From Litomosoides sigmodontis (Eukaryota; Nematoda; Chromadorea; Rhabditida; Onchocercidae): a stretch of 64,000 nt of DNA. The number at the start of each line of letters is the position of its first letter. Within the stretch, counting starts at the first letter, position 1. The notes below the pieces were generated by a model. The model saw nothing but the letters and a program-made list of their open reading frames with translations, was not told where the DNA came from and searched no databases. Positions 41,733 to 54,250 of the stretch are shown in pieces. The stretch is from positions 4,198,507 through 4,262,506 of the forward strand of contig OY718803.1 of the NCBI GenBank assembly GCA_963070105.1. Direction: 5' to 3'. The translations under genes and the position numbers were made by a program.

Positions 41733-44700
41733 TAACGCTGCAGGAAGCTATGTTTACTACTCCTTCACGTCAAATCGTTGCAGCAACGACAACAACAACA
41801 GCACTTCAGCGGTTCCATTCCATCCTTTCCGTTACTATGAAGGATTTAGTTATTTAAATTTCCGCGAGTTTTTGGGACGCTATGTCGCTCGGACAGCAGT
41901 CGCGTTTGCATTTGAGTTATATCGCCGTCTAAAATCAGCACAGCTCGACGAAGGGAAATGTATCGAACATTCTGCTCTTTAATCCTTTAAAATGAAAATT
42001 TTTTAATTTTTCCACAATTAGCCTACTGAATGCCACCTGTATGCTTACAACTTTCATTTAATACAGGCCAATTCCGAGTGACTGCTCTCTTTCATTTCGC
42101 ATTTGCTCTTTCTCCCAGTGAATCATTCTTTCTGCAGAAATGTATGTTTTTTTTTCAAATCCGTAAGGAAGAATGGAATCCCTAAGGACAGTTAGTAAGG
42201 GAAAGGAAAAGTTGGATTTTGCATTTACGTGTAGTAATCATTTTAACAGCGAACGGATATTTCAATTTCAGCATTATCACTATATTCCCTAAGAGATGAC
42301 GAAGCAAGCAAGACAGCCAGCTTATCTCTTATCAGTAAAATTCACGCCAAAATGAGGTACTGCTAGTTTCTTTGTTACAGCTAAGCCTGACGGATGTTAG
42401 TTACTGTCGAAGAACAATGGAAATTATAAAACAGCTATTACAGTCACTGTCCTCATCACCGTTCATTTCACACAGGTCACTATCATCGCCTTCACTGCTA
42501 TTACAGTGAAAAAAAATGGAATAAAAATCGTTTAGAGGAAGAAAGGTGTGTGTGACTGACTTGTGTGTCGATCGACCCAAATAAGCAGAGAGGTGAATTG
42601 AAATCATTAAAATGGAATAGTAAAGTACAATGAACAAATTCCATTGTATTTCATCAAACTCCACAAACTCTTCCTCTCCCTTTCACACGTTTCAACCTTG
42701 CAATACCGTAAATCCATCCATCCGTCTATCAGTCTATCTGTCCGGTAAGAGCAACTACCACTCATTGATACTACAAAGTTCACCACTTGTCATCAACACT
42801 ATCATTCAGATAATTTAATTTATTAATCACTCATGCACTTATTTTGAATTAGAGTTAGATCGATAAAGTGGAGTTCATACTTCCTCATCTCATGTAGCTC
42901 AAATGATAGAAGTGGAGAGAAGTAGGGAGGGATGAGATAAGCGAAGCGATGAATAAATGGATGACGACAGCTCGTGAAAAAAAGGCGGAGGAGAAGAAAG
43001 AAAGGTTCAGCAATGAGTTGACTGTTAGCTCTAATTGCGCCATCGAATTTCTTCAGATTCCTTGCGCGATCGAAGTGGAAGCAAGTGAAGCAAGCCAAGG
43101 AAAGGAAAAAAAAAGTTTAGCATTAAAAAAACATTCTCCACCCTTCCCTGAAATTTCATTGGCGTACGTATAATTTTCAGGCATCATTCCGAAGATGTGC
43201 CCGTAGAGGTGAGGAATTAAATTGAAACTACCAAATTTCACAAATATCATCTGAGGAAATGAAATAAATGGTAAAACAAAAAAAATGAAAAATTGTAGCT
43301 TAAAATTGAAAAATAGCAACAATTTTAGAGAGTGGAAAAGGAGGAGAGAGACGAAGAGGGAGAGAGATAAATTGCGATAAAAACGCGTCCATCTGCCAAG
43401 CAGATTCTGTCCGTCCAGAAATCCATAACGCTTTAAATATTCCTACTCCAAGACTTTCATCTTCGGTCAACAACGGTTCAAAAAGCATTCAACAAGAGGA
43501 ATAAAAGCCGATATAGCGTTTTTTTTTTAAAAAATCTCATCTCTTGGATCATTCGAATTATCTTTCTTAATAGATTGGCTTCTTAACAAATTATGGAACT
43601 TTGTTCAGTTGAATTTAAAAAAATGAAATTTGATTTTCTAGTTCTATCTCTCGAATTCGGTGGTGGTAGGAATGTGTGATTTAGCAAGAAATCTTAAGTT
43701 CAAACTAAAATAAAATGAATAAACGAAGTTTCATGTGGATCGAAGGTATTAGTTTTTTTCGTCAAACTATTAATACTTTCCTGTTGAGAAATAAAATTTT
43801 ACTTTCAGAAAACTTATAATTTATTCCTCGAAGCATTAAATTAAATTCAAAAATTTTGCAAAAATAGCTGCGGAAAGGAAACTGCTTAGTCATCAAAGTT
43901 TAATCAAATTGTCCGTGAAAATTGATGAAATTTAACTGTTCCTAGGAGCGACGTAGAACGCATGCAAAGCCTTTTATTATCACATTCAATGGAAAGGTAA
44001 TGCTTTTAAGCCATGCAATTTATCTTACTAAGCCATTGTTTAAAAAAAGACAACTTCCTCTTCTTTGAATTCAATCCTAAATTTGCAAATTCGCGAATAG
44101 GTTATGACCTGAAATTTGGAGTGCAGCGAAATACTCGTAGACATCAATTTGCAAAATGAAATTCAACGGGAAAAAAAGGAGATGACAAGGACGGAAAAAA
44201 AAAGGAATATTTTAAAATGATATCGATGAAGAAATTGAAGAGCAACTACTCATTCTTCCCCGTCCCATCGATTGATATCACATTTGCAAGAATGTTCAAT
44301 AAATCAAAATAACAAATTGATAATCCAAATGCGTACACAAGAAAGCATGGAACGTTTGCATAACTTTGCAGTAATTGAAGTAAGCACTTTATATGATTGT
44401 AATTTGTATTATATTGTTAAATTAGAACGGAAAAGAGTGCCGCCTGAAGAAGTGAGGGCGAAAAAGGAAAAAGAGGATGAAATGAAAGTGAAATCAGAGA
44501 GTGAAGTATTTCACTTAACATGCCATATATCATCAGAAATTTGTCAATCTGTCTAAGTGTTTTCTCTCTCCAAATTATTTTCATAAAGAAGGAATTGATA
44601 AGAACGTTAACAGTTGAAATTGAAATTATCTTATGCTTATGCTTATCTTGCCACGACTGTCTGTCCATATGTGTTTGCGATTGAGGGACTTTTAAATTTC

Positions 44701-45653
44701 TCCGATCAAGTAAATAATAGTTGTTTCTTTGGTTAAAATAAAAAAAATATTACAAATTAAGATCAAGCAGCTATGAGAAGGATTTTAAAGGTAAAATTTT
44801 TTTTTGGTAAATTTAAACGTCATGAGAGGATATTGCTGAATTTGCTATCAGCATAACTTGTTGTGGTGCTGCTGTTGTTAGGATGGAAGAAATAAATAAT
44901 TCTATCAAATTTGCGAGAGATGCATGCATGTAAATGAAGCTATTCGTCGTAATGAAATGACATTTTTTACTCTCATCGAAATACACTAGGCGAGCGCTGC
45001 AATTAATTGTCATTTCATGAAATCTGTTCAGACGTTAAAGTGAGAGAGCAAAATTTGAAAAGTGGAAAATGATGAGGAGTGGTCGAAGTGTTCTCTCATT
45101 TGTGAAATGATCAGCACTCATTTCTCCCTCTGCCTAAAGCAGCATCTCGTCAGTTATTTGTTGATCTGTTGAATTTATCGTTACCGTACGGGCAACACAA
45201 ATTCTTAGATTTCCATTTTCTTTTCGCCGCATTTTTTTCAATGAGTAGTTGGGAAATAAAAAGTCTTGACAAATATGCTGGTAGTTGGAGACGTGGAGAA
45301 GAATAGAAGGAGAGAGAGACAGAGAGAGGGAGAGAGAGAGAGAATATTTCATAAAAATCGGAATTGTGCCTTTCTCAGTTTGTGAGGTCTTTCCGTCTCC
45401 GTCAAAAGTAAACAGCCTTCTCCCATAGCACGAGAAAGTGCGATTGTGGAGCGATTAGCCTGGAAACGGTGATAAAATATAAATGAGATGGATGGATGTA
45501 AGCTGTCATTAAGTAACTCTTCACAATCGTAGACATCCCACCGATCCTAACGCATATGACTTGGCCGAAACGAATGCTCACAAACATTCGATTTCAAAAA
45601 ATCACTTAAACATTTGATAATCATCGCAGCATAGTACCAATCATTTAAATCAG

Positions 45654-46018
45654 AAATGGAGAAGGCTATCGGACAACTAATCGCTTTTCATATATCATTT
45701 GAAAGATTAGGAATGGTACGATCCATCATTAATTGGCATTGATATCATAATGAAATCTTTAAACTCAAACTGAAATCTTTAAGCTCACACTGAAATCTTC
45801 AAAGCGTCAACTGTAATTGCATTTTTCGTTTAAAAAACTAATGATCTTTCCTGAATTTGTTTGAAGATTTTAGTATTACTTGTACTTCATTTGCTCCCTA
45901 AACTTCATAAAAGAACAATTTGCACAGTTTAAGCTTTGTAAATCCAACTCTCCGACATTAAATATTCACTTGAAGATCGTACTTTGCTCTTCATTTTGAG
46001 GCTGTAATTTCCGAGAAC
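45654..46018 (-). repeat. Dispersed repeat, copy B (upstream of SLC4)
   Basis: Inverted relative to copy A at 32880-33173 and about 70 bases longer. Most of the difference is three tandem 20-base units (45751-45810), where copy A holds only one partial unit. Confidence 0.85.
45751..45810. repeat. Three 20-bp tandem units inside dispersed repeat copy B
   Basis: Units begin TGAAATCTTT at 45751, 45771 and 45791 and differ by a few bases each. Copy A has a single TGAAATCT at the matching place, so the array expanded after the copies separated, or was lost from A. Confidence 0.85.
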
Positions 46019-46640
46019 AGTTTTTGCTTTTATAAAATTAGCGTCAAAATATTGGAAACGACGAAAACTTTTCATACAACACTTGTAGATATATTTCAAA
46101 ATTAAATTTAAAAATCAGTTAAAATAACAATTCTAAATATTCACGATAGTTATGTTTTATGCCTATCGCTAAGTGTAATTTCCACGTAAAGCAGAGCAGC
46201 AGCGTATCCTCACCGATAAATATTTAAGTTTGAAAATTTTATCAAAAATATTAGACTTTATACTAATCAGACACATTTCCACAGGAGAAGATTCTTTTGC
46301 ATTAGCAACTAGCTTGTCGCCAATTGATGTCGCCTGCCGTCGTTGACATCGTTGTTGTCACAAACTGTAAAAGAGATAGATATCCCATTTACTGTTTGTG
46401 GTAGGTATCGAACACTCTCTTCCTGTTATTCGAAAGAGCCTGCAAACACGAAATTTGGTTTTTGAATTCATTTCCATTTGAATTACTTGCAAATACCAAA
46501 TGCATAATTTTTGGTCTATTGTCAAAGTGAATTCGCAAGTATAGCGCGCTGAATTCATTTCTCCCATTATCACCACTCATACAATAGAGATGTACGACTG
46601 GGGAAGGATGCAGAATGGCACACTTGTGCTTCTGCTGCAA

Positions 46641-46722
46641 TTTCATTTTATTTTAAACTCGAAGTCCAGCACCCTCCTACTCGAACGTACTGGACTGCTG
46701 CAACCTTTTCCTCATCACAATA
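46641..46722. repeat. Diverged direct repeat, copy 1
   Basis: Shares TTTTAAA(C/T)TCGAAGTCC, then CTACTCGAACGTACT and CAACCTTTT-like blocks in the same order with 47185-47277. Confidence 0.7.
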
Positions 46723-47184
46723 AGCTTGGACAATTGAGGTAAGTGGCACTAATCCGTTGAGATTTTCAGGCATCAAAATTGCCAGTCCTATCGCTTAAAT
46801 GTGGTCTTTTTCTGTGTTGCGTCATAATGGTTTCCCAATTTTCAGAATTAAGGCTGTGGAAAACAATGAATTCCATTGAGCATAGATGAACTGCACACTT
46901 TGAAAAAATAAATGTCTGAAATCAGCCAGCGAATTAGCAACCTTTATTGGTTAGATGGAAGAAAGAAGCTAATCGGGAAATTGGCTGTAATGCTTACATT
47001 GAGAAAATGAAATACAGATGAGAAAAAATTGTAAGGGAATTTTGAATTTCGATTTTGCAAGGTACTTTTTTTGTGAAGAGGTTTAGATGCATTCTCACTC
47101 ATTTTTCAAGAACAATTGGTGAAAAATCATTTCGATACTCACTCGGAGATCATAAATTTTAATCTCACTTTATTTTCATCATTT

Positions 47185-47277
47185 TCATTTTATCTCATAA
47201 TCAATTTTAAATTCGAAGTCCTACACTCTTCTACTCGAACGTACTTTACTGATGTAACCTTTTTCTCACCTCAATAA
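47185..47277. repeat. Diverged direct repeat, copy 2
   Basis: Second copy of the 46641-46722 unit, same orientation, about 0.55 kb away. It ends in an AATAAA-like sequence as copy 1 does (ACAATAA), so it may derive from the tail of a retroposed or duplicated sequence. Confidence 0.7.
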
Positions 47278-49341
47278 ATATTTCCCTTGTATCAAAAGAT
47301 AAAGAGTAAAGATAAGCTTGAAAGTTGAGCTCAAATAAGTCTAAGCTACTTGGTAGCCAGCGGAATCAATTGATTACAAAGGTGGCATTTACCCATCGTC
47401 AATTCCTGTTAGTTCAATTAAACTTCTTGTTAAATCTTACAATGGACAAACTGGAACCAGTGATATTTCGTTCGGTCCTGGAAGAGAAAGAGCTGTTGCT
47501 GAAAGAGCCGAGGAATTTTTGCGAGTGAATAAAAAGACGTGCGCAATCGTCTGCAATGATCGGTGACTTGAAAGACTGGAAGGAAAGAGGAGGACAAGCA
47601 AAATATCCTTCTACACGTGGATATGCATGACAACAGTCATGCAACAAATATGGAAAGTATGCGGAGATGAATGAATCATCCCATTTATTCTTCAGGAATG
47701 TATTCAAAGTCAGAAGACTTTGAAAATCACACCATCGTAGCAATGACACCATGTAAAAAAATCCACAGGAATTAAATGACAAGTCAAAAAATGAAAGCGT
47801 AATAACCATGGGACTATCTTTAAATAAATTAACACATTGTTAAGGTTCGTCGAAATTTCCTGTAAAGTATGAAAGCGCACGGATTTTAGAAGCGCAAAAC
47901 ACAATCTACGTTCCTCTCTTCCTTACTAGTCTGCAACAGAGCCTGCTAGTGTAAGATACTGTAATCATATTCATCGCGTGAAACCCTGGTGGAGACAGAT
48001 GCTGTTGTCGTTTTTCGGTGGAACTTTCATTCTCACGTGTTTCCATTTCGATTCCTTCCTTTTTCAAATCTATTCGAACTTTGACTGAACATGAAAATCA
48101 GTGGTAGAAAATTCAACAAGGGTTTCAGACTTCTTATTCTATTTAGTGATAGCTGTTCGAATGTCAGTTCAATGCAATGCAAACCATTTTGTAAGCGGGC
48201 CATTAATAAAAAACCATGAAGCGAAAAGGACAACTATCAAAATTTTTATTTCATACAAATTCCTACAACATAAGACAGCTCAGTACTGCGTACAGCAGCA
48301 GAAAAGGGATGGAAAATTGACCAAACATAGCTGTTATTATTATTATACTATTTTGACAAACTAATCCAAAGCTCTACTATACAAACCTCAGGTGCAATCT
48401 CATGCACAGTCATGCGTCGGACAGTGCATTACTCATTACTGCAATAAATTGTCCCACATAACAAGAGGAAGCACTTTTTGATTCCAAGTAAATTAAAAAA
48501 GACAAAATAGAGAAGATACCGGGAAATGGCAAACAACTTAACTGCAATAATTACTGCTCTTAAAAGTGAAGACAACAAACACTTATGTACATTCAAATAC
48601 AAATTATGCTGCTTTTCGAATTTATTAAAATAATACTTCTTGACAATAAAGTAAAGGAAAAAATCAGCGGTTAAAAGGAGAAAAATCTGTAAGAGAGAAG
48701 GTTCTTGAAGCTTTACAAGAAACACTAGATCTGAGCATCTAAAACGTACAGTTCACCCTCCAATACCACGCATATCTCCGAAAGCTAATGGAAATTTCAG
48801 GAAATTTGTTATTCAAAATATACTGCTCCAATATTTCACTGTTATAAATTGCAATAGCCTTCCATCCACTGCAATCGACTAAGTATAGAAGATCATACAG
48901 AAAAAAATTCATCAAAGTACGTTATATTTTGATATTCAAAAAACATAGTTCTCGTAGTTACATATTGCTACACTAGTTTTCCAGCAATTGTTTCCAAAAA
49001 GTTAGATGAAAACAGCATAAAAATCAATCGAAATTACAAATGTCCGTTTAAAATTATTGTATATGCGTGATTAATCCTTTATATACAGATCACACTTGAA
49101 AACCAACATTTCTTTCAAATGAAGCTTTTTAACGTTGAAATTTCTAATTAAGAGATTTCTTTGTTGAAACAATAGAACGATTTTTCAGGATGTACACAAT
49201 ATAAAAACATTCGACGTTCTAAAGCTTTACAAAAACGTATAGAAAGTGTTGGAAATAAAAAAAAGTAACTATGAACTACTGTATATCACGGAAATGTTCA
49301 GGATGAAATCAGCTCTGTACTTTCTGGATTTGACAGACTTG

Positions 49342-50875
49342 TCATACTGTGTCATCTAAAATACAAAAGAAGTAAACAATTAAAAAATAATCCTATGAAA
49401 CCTATAACCACTGCAGGTTTGTGCTACTTGCGTAACTGATGCTGAACAGGACTTATTCTCAGAATTTTTGAACAAATCATAAAGAAAATTTCACGTAAGT
49501 GATCTACATCAATATGACAGTGGTATTGAATGTACAACTATCGAGGACCGTCATCTCAAAATAACCACTGACTACAACAAAATTAAATTATTTAAAAAAA
49601 ACCATTGCAAGGCATGTCTGAATTTTCGTTATGTACAATATAAAGAACTTGATTGCAGTAACCGCCTCTTTTAAATGTGCAGTATTTTAAAGTTTAAGCA
49701 AAATTGCTTCATAAAAAAAAACCATTCATTAAAGAAAAAAATTTACCGTGAAACCACCACCGTGTGTTATTTGGACTTTTGCTACAAGTACGCACATAGA
49801 CAGCATTATCTGGTGGTCGTTTTTTCTCCTTACATGAAGAAAGCATAGATAGAACAGACAGACAAATAGCCTGCACAGAAAGTGCAGGAGTCCAGTCGTC
49901 GCTGAGGATCGACAAACAAATGTGACCATTGGAATAGACGTGCGGATGAATGGGGATATTATCACCGATGAAAATTACTTCGGGTGAAGAAAAGGGATAC
50001 TCATCAGGAAAACGAAACTGAAAAGTGCCGCTGCAAACAAGGAAGAATTGAAATTTTTGCAATAATCCATTTAACTGCTCATTATTTTGCTTTAATTCTT
50101 CATTTAATTGACCTAATTATGTATAAATACCAAATAAATGGCTCGCACTTCAACTTATTGTACAGAACAGCAGATAAAATCTCTTACAAATCTTTGGCAC
50201 TGAATTTTCAGTTCCGAAACTAAGCACACAGGTAATGGAAACTCTTGGTATCTCAGAATTGTCCCTACAAAAAATTAACGACTTGTACGCCTCTAACGAG
50301 TTATCAGGGATACACATCCCAAGAGTTTCTACTACTGGCATACTTGTACTCGTCATGTGACTTTACTTCAGTAGTGTAACTTCGCTATATTGTTATCAGT
50401 TTTTTTTAATTTAAATTCCTTTTTAAAAGTTTTTTAAATTTCTGCTTTGATTTTCGCATTCATAAGAAACGCTTCCTATGCAATCATCTCTTTCTTTCAG
50501 AAAAGAAAGGGTTAATGTTTTTTGGAGGAGAAACTCAACTTTTTCAGAGCTTGAGCATGGCTTAAATCGAACAGTGCAACACTGTCAAAGGAAATGGGGA
50601 ACAACTGTGTTCTCTTTTATCAATTAACAGAGAAATATAAAATTCTGACGATGTTGACGTACCTATTGAGAACAAACACCCATAATTAAGGAAAGAAAAA
50701 TTACTCTTAGTGTGAACTTTTCACCAGCGTAAAGTGTATTCGGGGCACCATCAACGTGAACAGTCCAAAGCCGCAAATCGTGTGTTGATTCATCCTTCAC
50801 ATGGACACCAGCTGGTGGTTCGAGTGTAAGTTGTTGGTATTCTTTCGTCAGACGTTTCTGACAAGATGAATCCAT
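49342..50875 (-). CDS. ubc-16: Ubiquitin-conjugating enzyme E2 W (UBE2W / UBC-16-like)
   Basis: UBE2W-type E2s attach ubiquitin to the N-terminal amino group of substrates, working with RING E3s. Exons 49342-49355, 49747-50017 and 50705-50875 give 456 nt, 151 residues, the same length as the human protein. The N-terminal exon reads KRLTKEYQQLTLEPPAGV and the core has FRFPDEYPFSSPEVIF. The HPN of ordinary E2s is HPH here, as in UBE2W, followed by the active-site Cys91 in SNGHICLSIL, then DDWTPALSVQAICLS and SSCKEKKRPPDNAVYV. The C-terminus TRWWFHDDTV comes from the 14-nt last exon, which I placed by phase and by the family's WWYHDD ending. ATG chosen because a TTTTTGCAG acceptor ends 13 bases upstream. 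Confidence 0.96.
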
Positions 50876-50892
50876 TACCGGAACTTATCTGC
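50875..50892 (-). promoter_or_regulatory. Likely SL trans-splice acceptor of the UBE2W gene
   Basis: AACTTTTTGCAG ends at 50889 on the minus strand, 13 bases before the ATG. No upstream exon is needed by the protein. Confidence 0.5.
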
Positions 50893-51997
50893 AAAAAGTT
50901 ATTCAGCATTGAAACCGGTCTACATCGGCAGTTTATGGTTCTAACTGAAAGAACACAGAATTATTAGCAGTTCGAGATAAGGCCCTGTGAATGCAAATTA
51001 TGAGGCGAGCAACTCAGCTACTGAAATGAATAAAGTTAGGAGCAGTGGATCTGATAAAGAGGAAATGAGTGCCACAGAGAGCTGCAGACAGGTCTTCTTG
51101 TCGTGAAATTCCACTTCATTGATTTTCGAAACAAAAAGTGGATTGATATCGACTGAAATATAAAAATTACCGAAAGAACACAGCACGACTCATCCCAAAG
51201 CCCAATCAGTACAGCTAAAATTTTCCTTATTGATTATCCAGCCGCAAATTTAATTAACAAACCAAAATAAGTCATCATATTCAGCTGAAGTGATGACGAA
51301 TCGAAGGAGTGTAGCCAATTAATAAAAGTGGAAAAAGACATCGAAGAGACATTGTTAATAAAAATTGAAAAAGGTGACTGATACGTCTCATCACTGATTG
51401 TAAAAGATTCCAGAATGACTAGACACCCTTCGTTACACATCTTTCGGAATAGAAAGTATCATGGCAATCTTCCCGTCTCTCCTTGTGCCACTCCATATGA
51501 CATACACTTAAATTATCAGCTTTAAACTACCCACTATCACCCTATACCATCATCATCACTACTACAGCTTACCTTTTGATTTCCAACCAGTACCGAAATT
51601 GCTAATACCTCTTCTGTTTACTTGGCCGTGTTTTCTTACGACTTGTGTGCCGGACCTAACCATTTCCTAGATATCTTAATGCAAATGTGACGTGGTGAGA
51701 GATATGGTGTACGGTTTTTCAGTTTGTTGAGTTTTCAAAAATTTGGTCATTTTCGATGGTCATAATGAATGCGCATATATATTCCTTATAGTAACATGAC
51801 GTAAGCGGGATGCAGCGTTTGTAACTTTTGTGATTTGTGACGTTAATCGGAAATTCCTGCACGATCCTACCAGTCACAAGAATTCCGGCCTGAATTTGAT
51901 GTATTTGATATTTAAGTCACAACCTTTCAGTTTGTATTATAGTAATCGAGTTATCAAACTAGACAAATGTAGTAACAAGGAGTGCATTGGTTAGGTC
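50893..51997. promoter_or_regulatory. Shared 1.1-kb upstream region of UBE2W (minus) and NEP1-R1 (plus)
   Basis: The two genes diverge from here. No coding sequence is seen and no specific core element was identified. Bidirectional promoter activity is inference from layout. Confidence 0.4.
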
Positions 51998-54250
51998 ATG
52001 GATGAGACTTCTGCAGCCTGTGAAGGTATCTTGCTTTTTATTATCTCCAAATTAGAACAAACCCTGAAATTTGATTAAAAAGAGGAGTTTGAAAGTTGCC
52101 TTGAGAATCAGAAAATATCTGCAGATAATTTGCTATTTGTTCGGCATGTTAGCTTATCTGTATTTATTCGCCAAATATTGAACGTTATTTATAATTATCA
52201 CTATATATGCAGTGTTCTGCAGATCTGCGTTACTTTGAAAGGCGTCTGACGGAAGTAATTCAAGGTATGCAACCAGCTGCAACAAGATGGCGGTGTGAGT
52301 TTTTTGTATTTTTTTTTTGTTTTTTTGCTTTACGTTTCCTACTTTTTTGCGAAAGAGTAACCGGACTCCGACTGCTGGCGGTTACACTATTATCAACTTT
52401 TACACTTCACTTCAAGTTTACCGAAACATATTGAGGTGTCCTCAAGTTTGCGCAATTGTATCGCGAACGAGTTTCACCAAAAAAAGTCAAATGTGGCTTA
52501 AAAAATATATTTTCGAAACAGAACATAGTAGCAATCTGTTTTCTTTTGATGCTCATTAACTTCTTTTTCTTAAACCCTTTTTTCCTTTTTTAGAAAATAG
52601 TTCATTTTTAAGGGCTGATTGGGGATTCAAACATTATTCCAAGATCTTCTACTTTAAATGTCTAAAAAATTGTACATCCATACGTCACTACATTTCAGTG
52701 GTGTTACTGGTAGCATTTGGATGTACGTTGTGGAGCGCTTATTTCTGGCTGAAGGATCCATCCATACGTACTGTACGTGTTAGTTTCATCTTTTTTAATT
52801 CCATATGATTTTCTCTTGCAGTTTATGCCTTATTTTTATAAGATATTTGACTAGAGATTCCAGAATTTTCCAGGTAACTTTGGTTGAATCACTACAAAAT
52901 CATCTTGTCTTTTCGGCTTGTGTGCCCTCACTGCTATTTCTATTTGGTTGTATAGGAATACATAACCGTGCTGTTGCACCAAGCATGTAAGTTAATTGTA
53001 TTTGATTCTATACAATGCATAAACTACGGGTATATAAACTGCCTGTATTTTGCACACTTCCGTGACCTACCTTGTTTATGACATACCCTATGGATATCAG
53101 AAGAGATGTTTCTCATTGTTGTAGACTGCCGCAGCGCAGCATGGATCATGTTGGAGTCAAACTAGAGTAATGGGACAATCATATGGTACAGGTTATGTGA
53201 ATCACGTTCAAGTAACGTGTAACTATTGAATTTGTTGTAAATATTCATTCAAATAATTTTTTGACCACAAAACATCTTGTTCTGAATGAACGAATACGGT
53301 GACATTTTGTTTCAGTCATTTTGATTCTCTGGTTGTGTAACCGCATTTTGTTCTCTTAGTTTTTTAATGGGTTTTCCGACTTTTGCGAGTTCCCTCAAAT
53401 TCTTAGGTTTGAAGCTTCAACTTTGTTTTCCGAAAATACTATATGTTTTACAAGATCTGTTTCTAATAGTTTACCGGATGTAGAATTATTGGGTGTACTG
53501 ATCATATTTATCACCAAGAAATTTTTCTTATAATTTTGCTTTTCATAGAGAATTTCTGCAGAAATGAATAAGCAACTTTTGTCCACTAAGCTATTAACAA
53601 ACTTCAGCTATGTGTTTTACTTTTATTTTTTCTTGCTTCGGTACACTTATAGTGGTATTAGTATCGGCTAAAAGGTGTTTTGCGACCATTTTCAATCTAT
53701 CTCGGATAATATGCCATATTTTTTAAAATTCCACATCAAGCATGACATATATGTGAATGAAGAGTCGTATTCGGATGATTGGCGAAATTTCAATCAAAAC
53801 CATGCATTTGTTGTCAATATTCATAAGTTATTGCATGCCTACTGTTATGTTCATTTCAGCATTGCTTCACGATGTCGTTCGGTACTAGCAGACTTCAGCC
53901 TTAGCTGTGATGACGTATGTTTTTATTGAACAGTTTTAATATTTCCTTATGACGTCTTAGATAATGTTTTTCTTTCTTTTAATGAAGATGTTTCGTATGG
54001 TGTGGTTTTTTCGATGCTGGAAAAAAAAGAAGTAGAAATCACTATCCATTTTATTTTAAGTAAATAATAACTCTGATTAGAAATGTCCTTTTTTTGAAGA
54101 ATTATAAAGTGAGAATTCTTCGATAGGAAATCCTTTATTATTATATTTATACTTACAAGTTCGTTAATGTTATTCTAAAAATTTATAGAAATCTTTCAGA
54201 GTGGAAAATTGATCGTGAGACCGCCACATCGAGTACACGTGGCACCATGA
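51998..54250 (+). CDS. Nuclear envelope phosphatase regulatory subunit 1 (NEP1-R1/TMEM188)
   Basis: NEP1-R1 holds and activates the CTDNEP1 phosphatase at the nuclear envelope/ER; the pair dephosphorylates lipin and so controls phospholipid synthesis and nuclear membrane shape. Exons 51998-52025, 52223-52294, 52699-52772, 52874-52986, 53860-53914 and 54200-54250: 393 nt, 130 residues (human 125). Family marks in order: DLRYFERRLTE, QPAATRWR, TM1 with WLKDPSIRT after it, SLQNHLVFSA leading into TM2, GIHNRAVAPSIIASRCRSVL, LSCDD and SGKLIVRPPHRVHV. Alignment to the human protein is nearly gap-free, which fixed the small first exon and the phase-1 join at RWR. A GGTTAG acceptor lies just before the ATG. 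Confidence 0.95.

Larger units (their letters stand above)
40455..49341. other. Intergenic region between SLC4 and UBE2W
   Basis: About 8.9 kb. The left end should hold the SLC4 promoter. Frames such as 41329-41685 (plus, Lys/Glu-rich) and 47414-47809 (minus) are open but have no family motif or good splice context, so I leave them uncalled. Besides the listed repeats, a diverged 80-90 bp direct repeat pair lies at 46641-46722 and 47185-47277, and a GA-rich tract at 45311-45343. The right end probably contains the UBE2W 3' UTR. Confidence 0.5.

Noticed and set aside
41713..41982. Plus-strand frame starting in the GGAT repeat
   Set aside because: Starts inside a microsatellite, with no family features and no neighbouring exons.
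42401..42664. Acidic minus-strand frame (GDDSDLCEMNGDEDSD)
   Set aside because: Could be an exon by composition, but short repeated GTGACTGTAATAGC-like sequence explains the pattern and nothing joins to it.
47414..47809. 131-codon minus-strand frame
   Set aside because: Longest orphan frame in the intergenic region, but no conserved motif, no splice partners, and composition like background.
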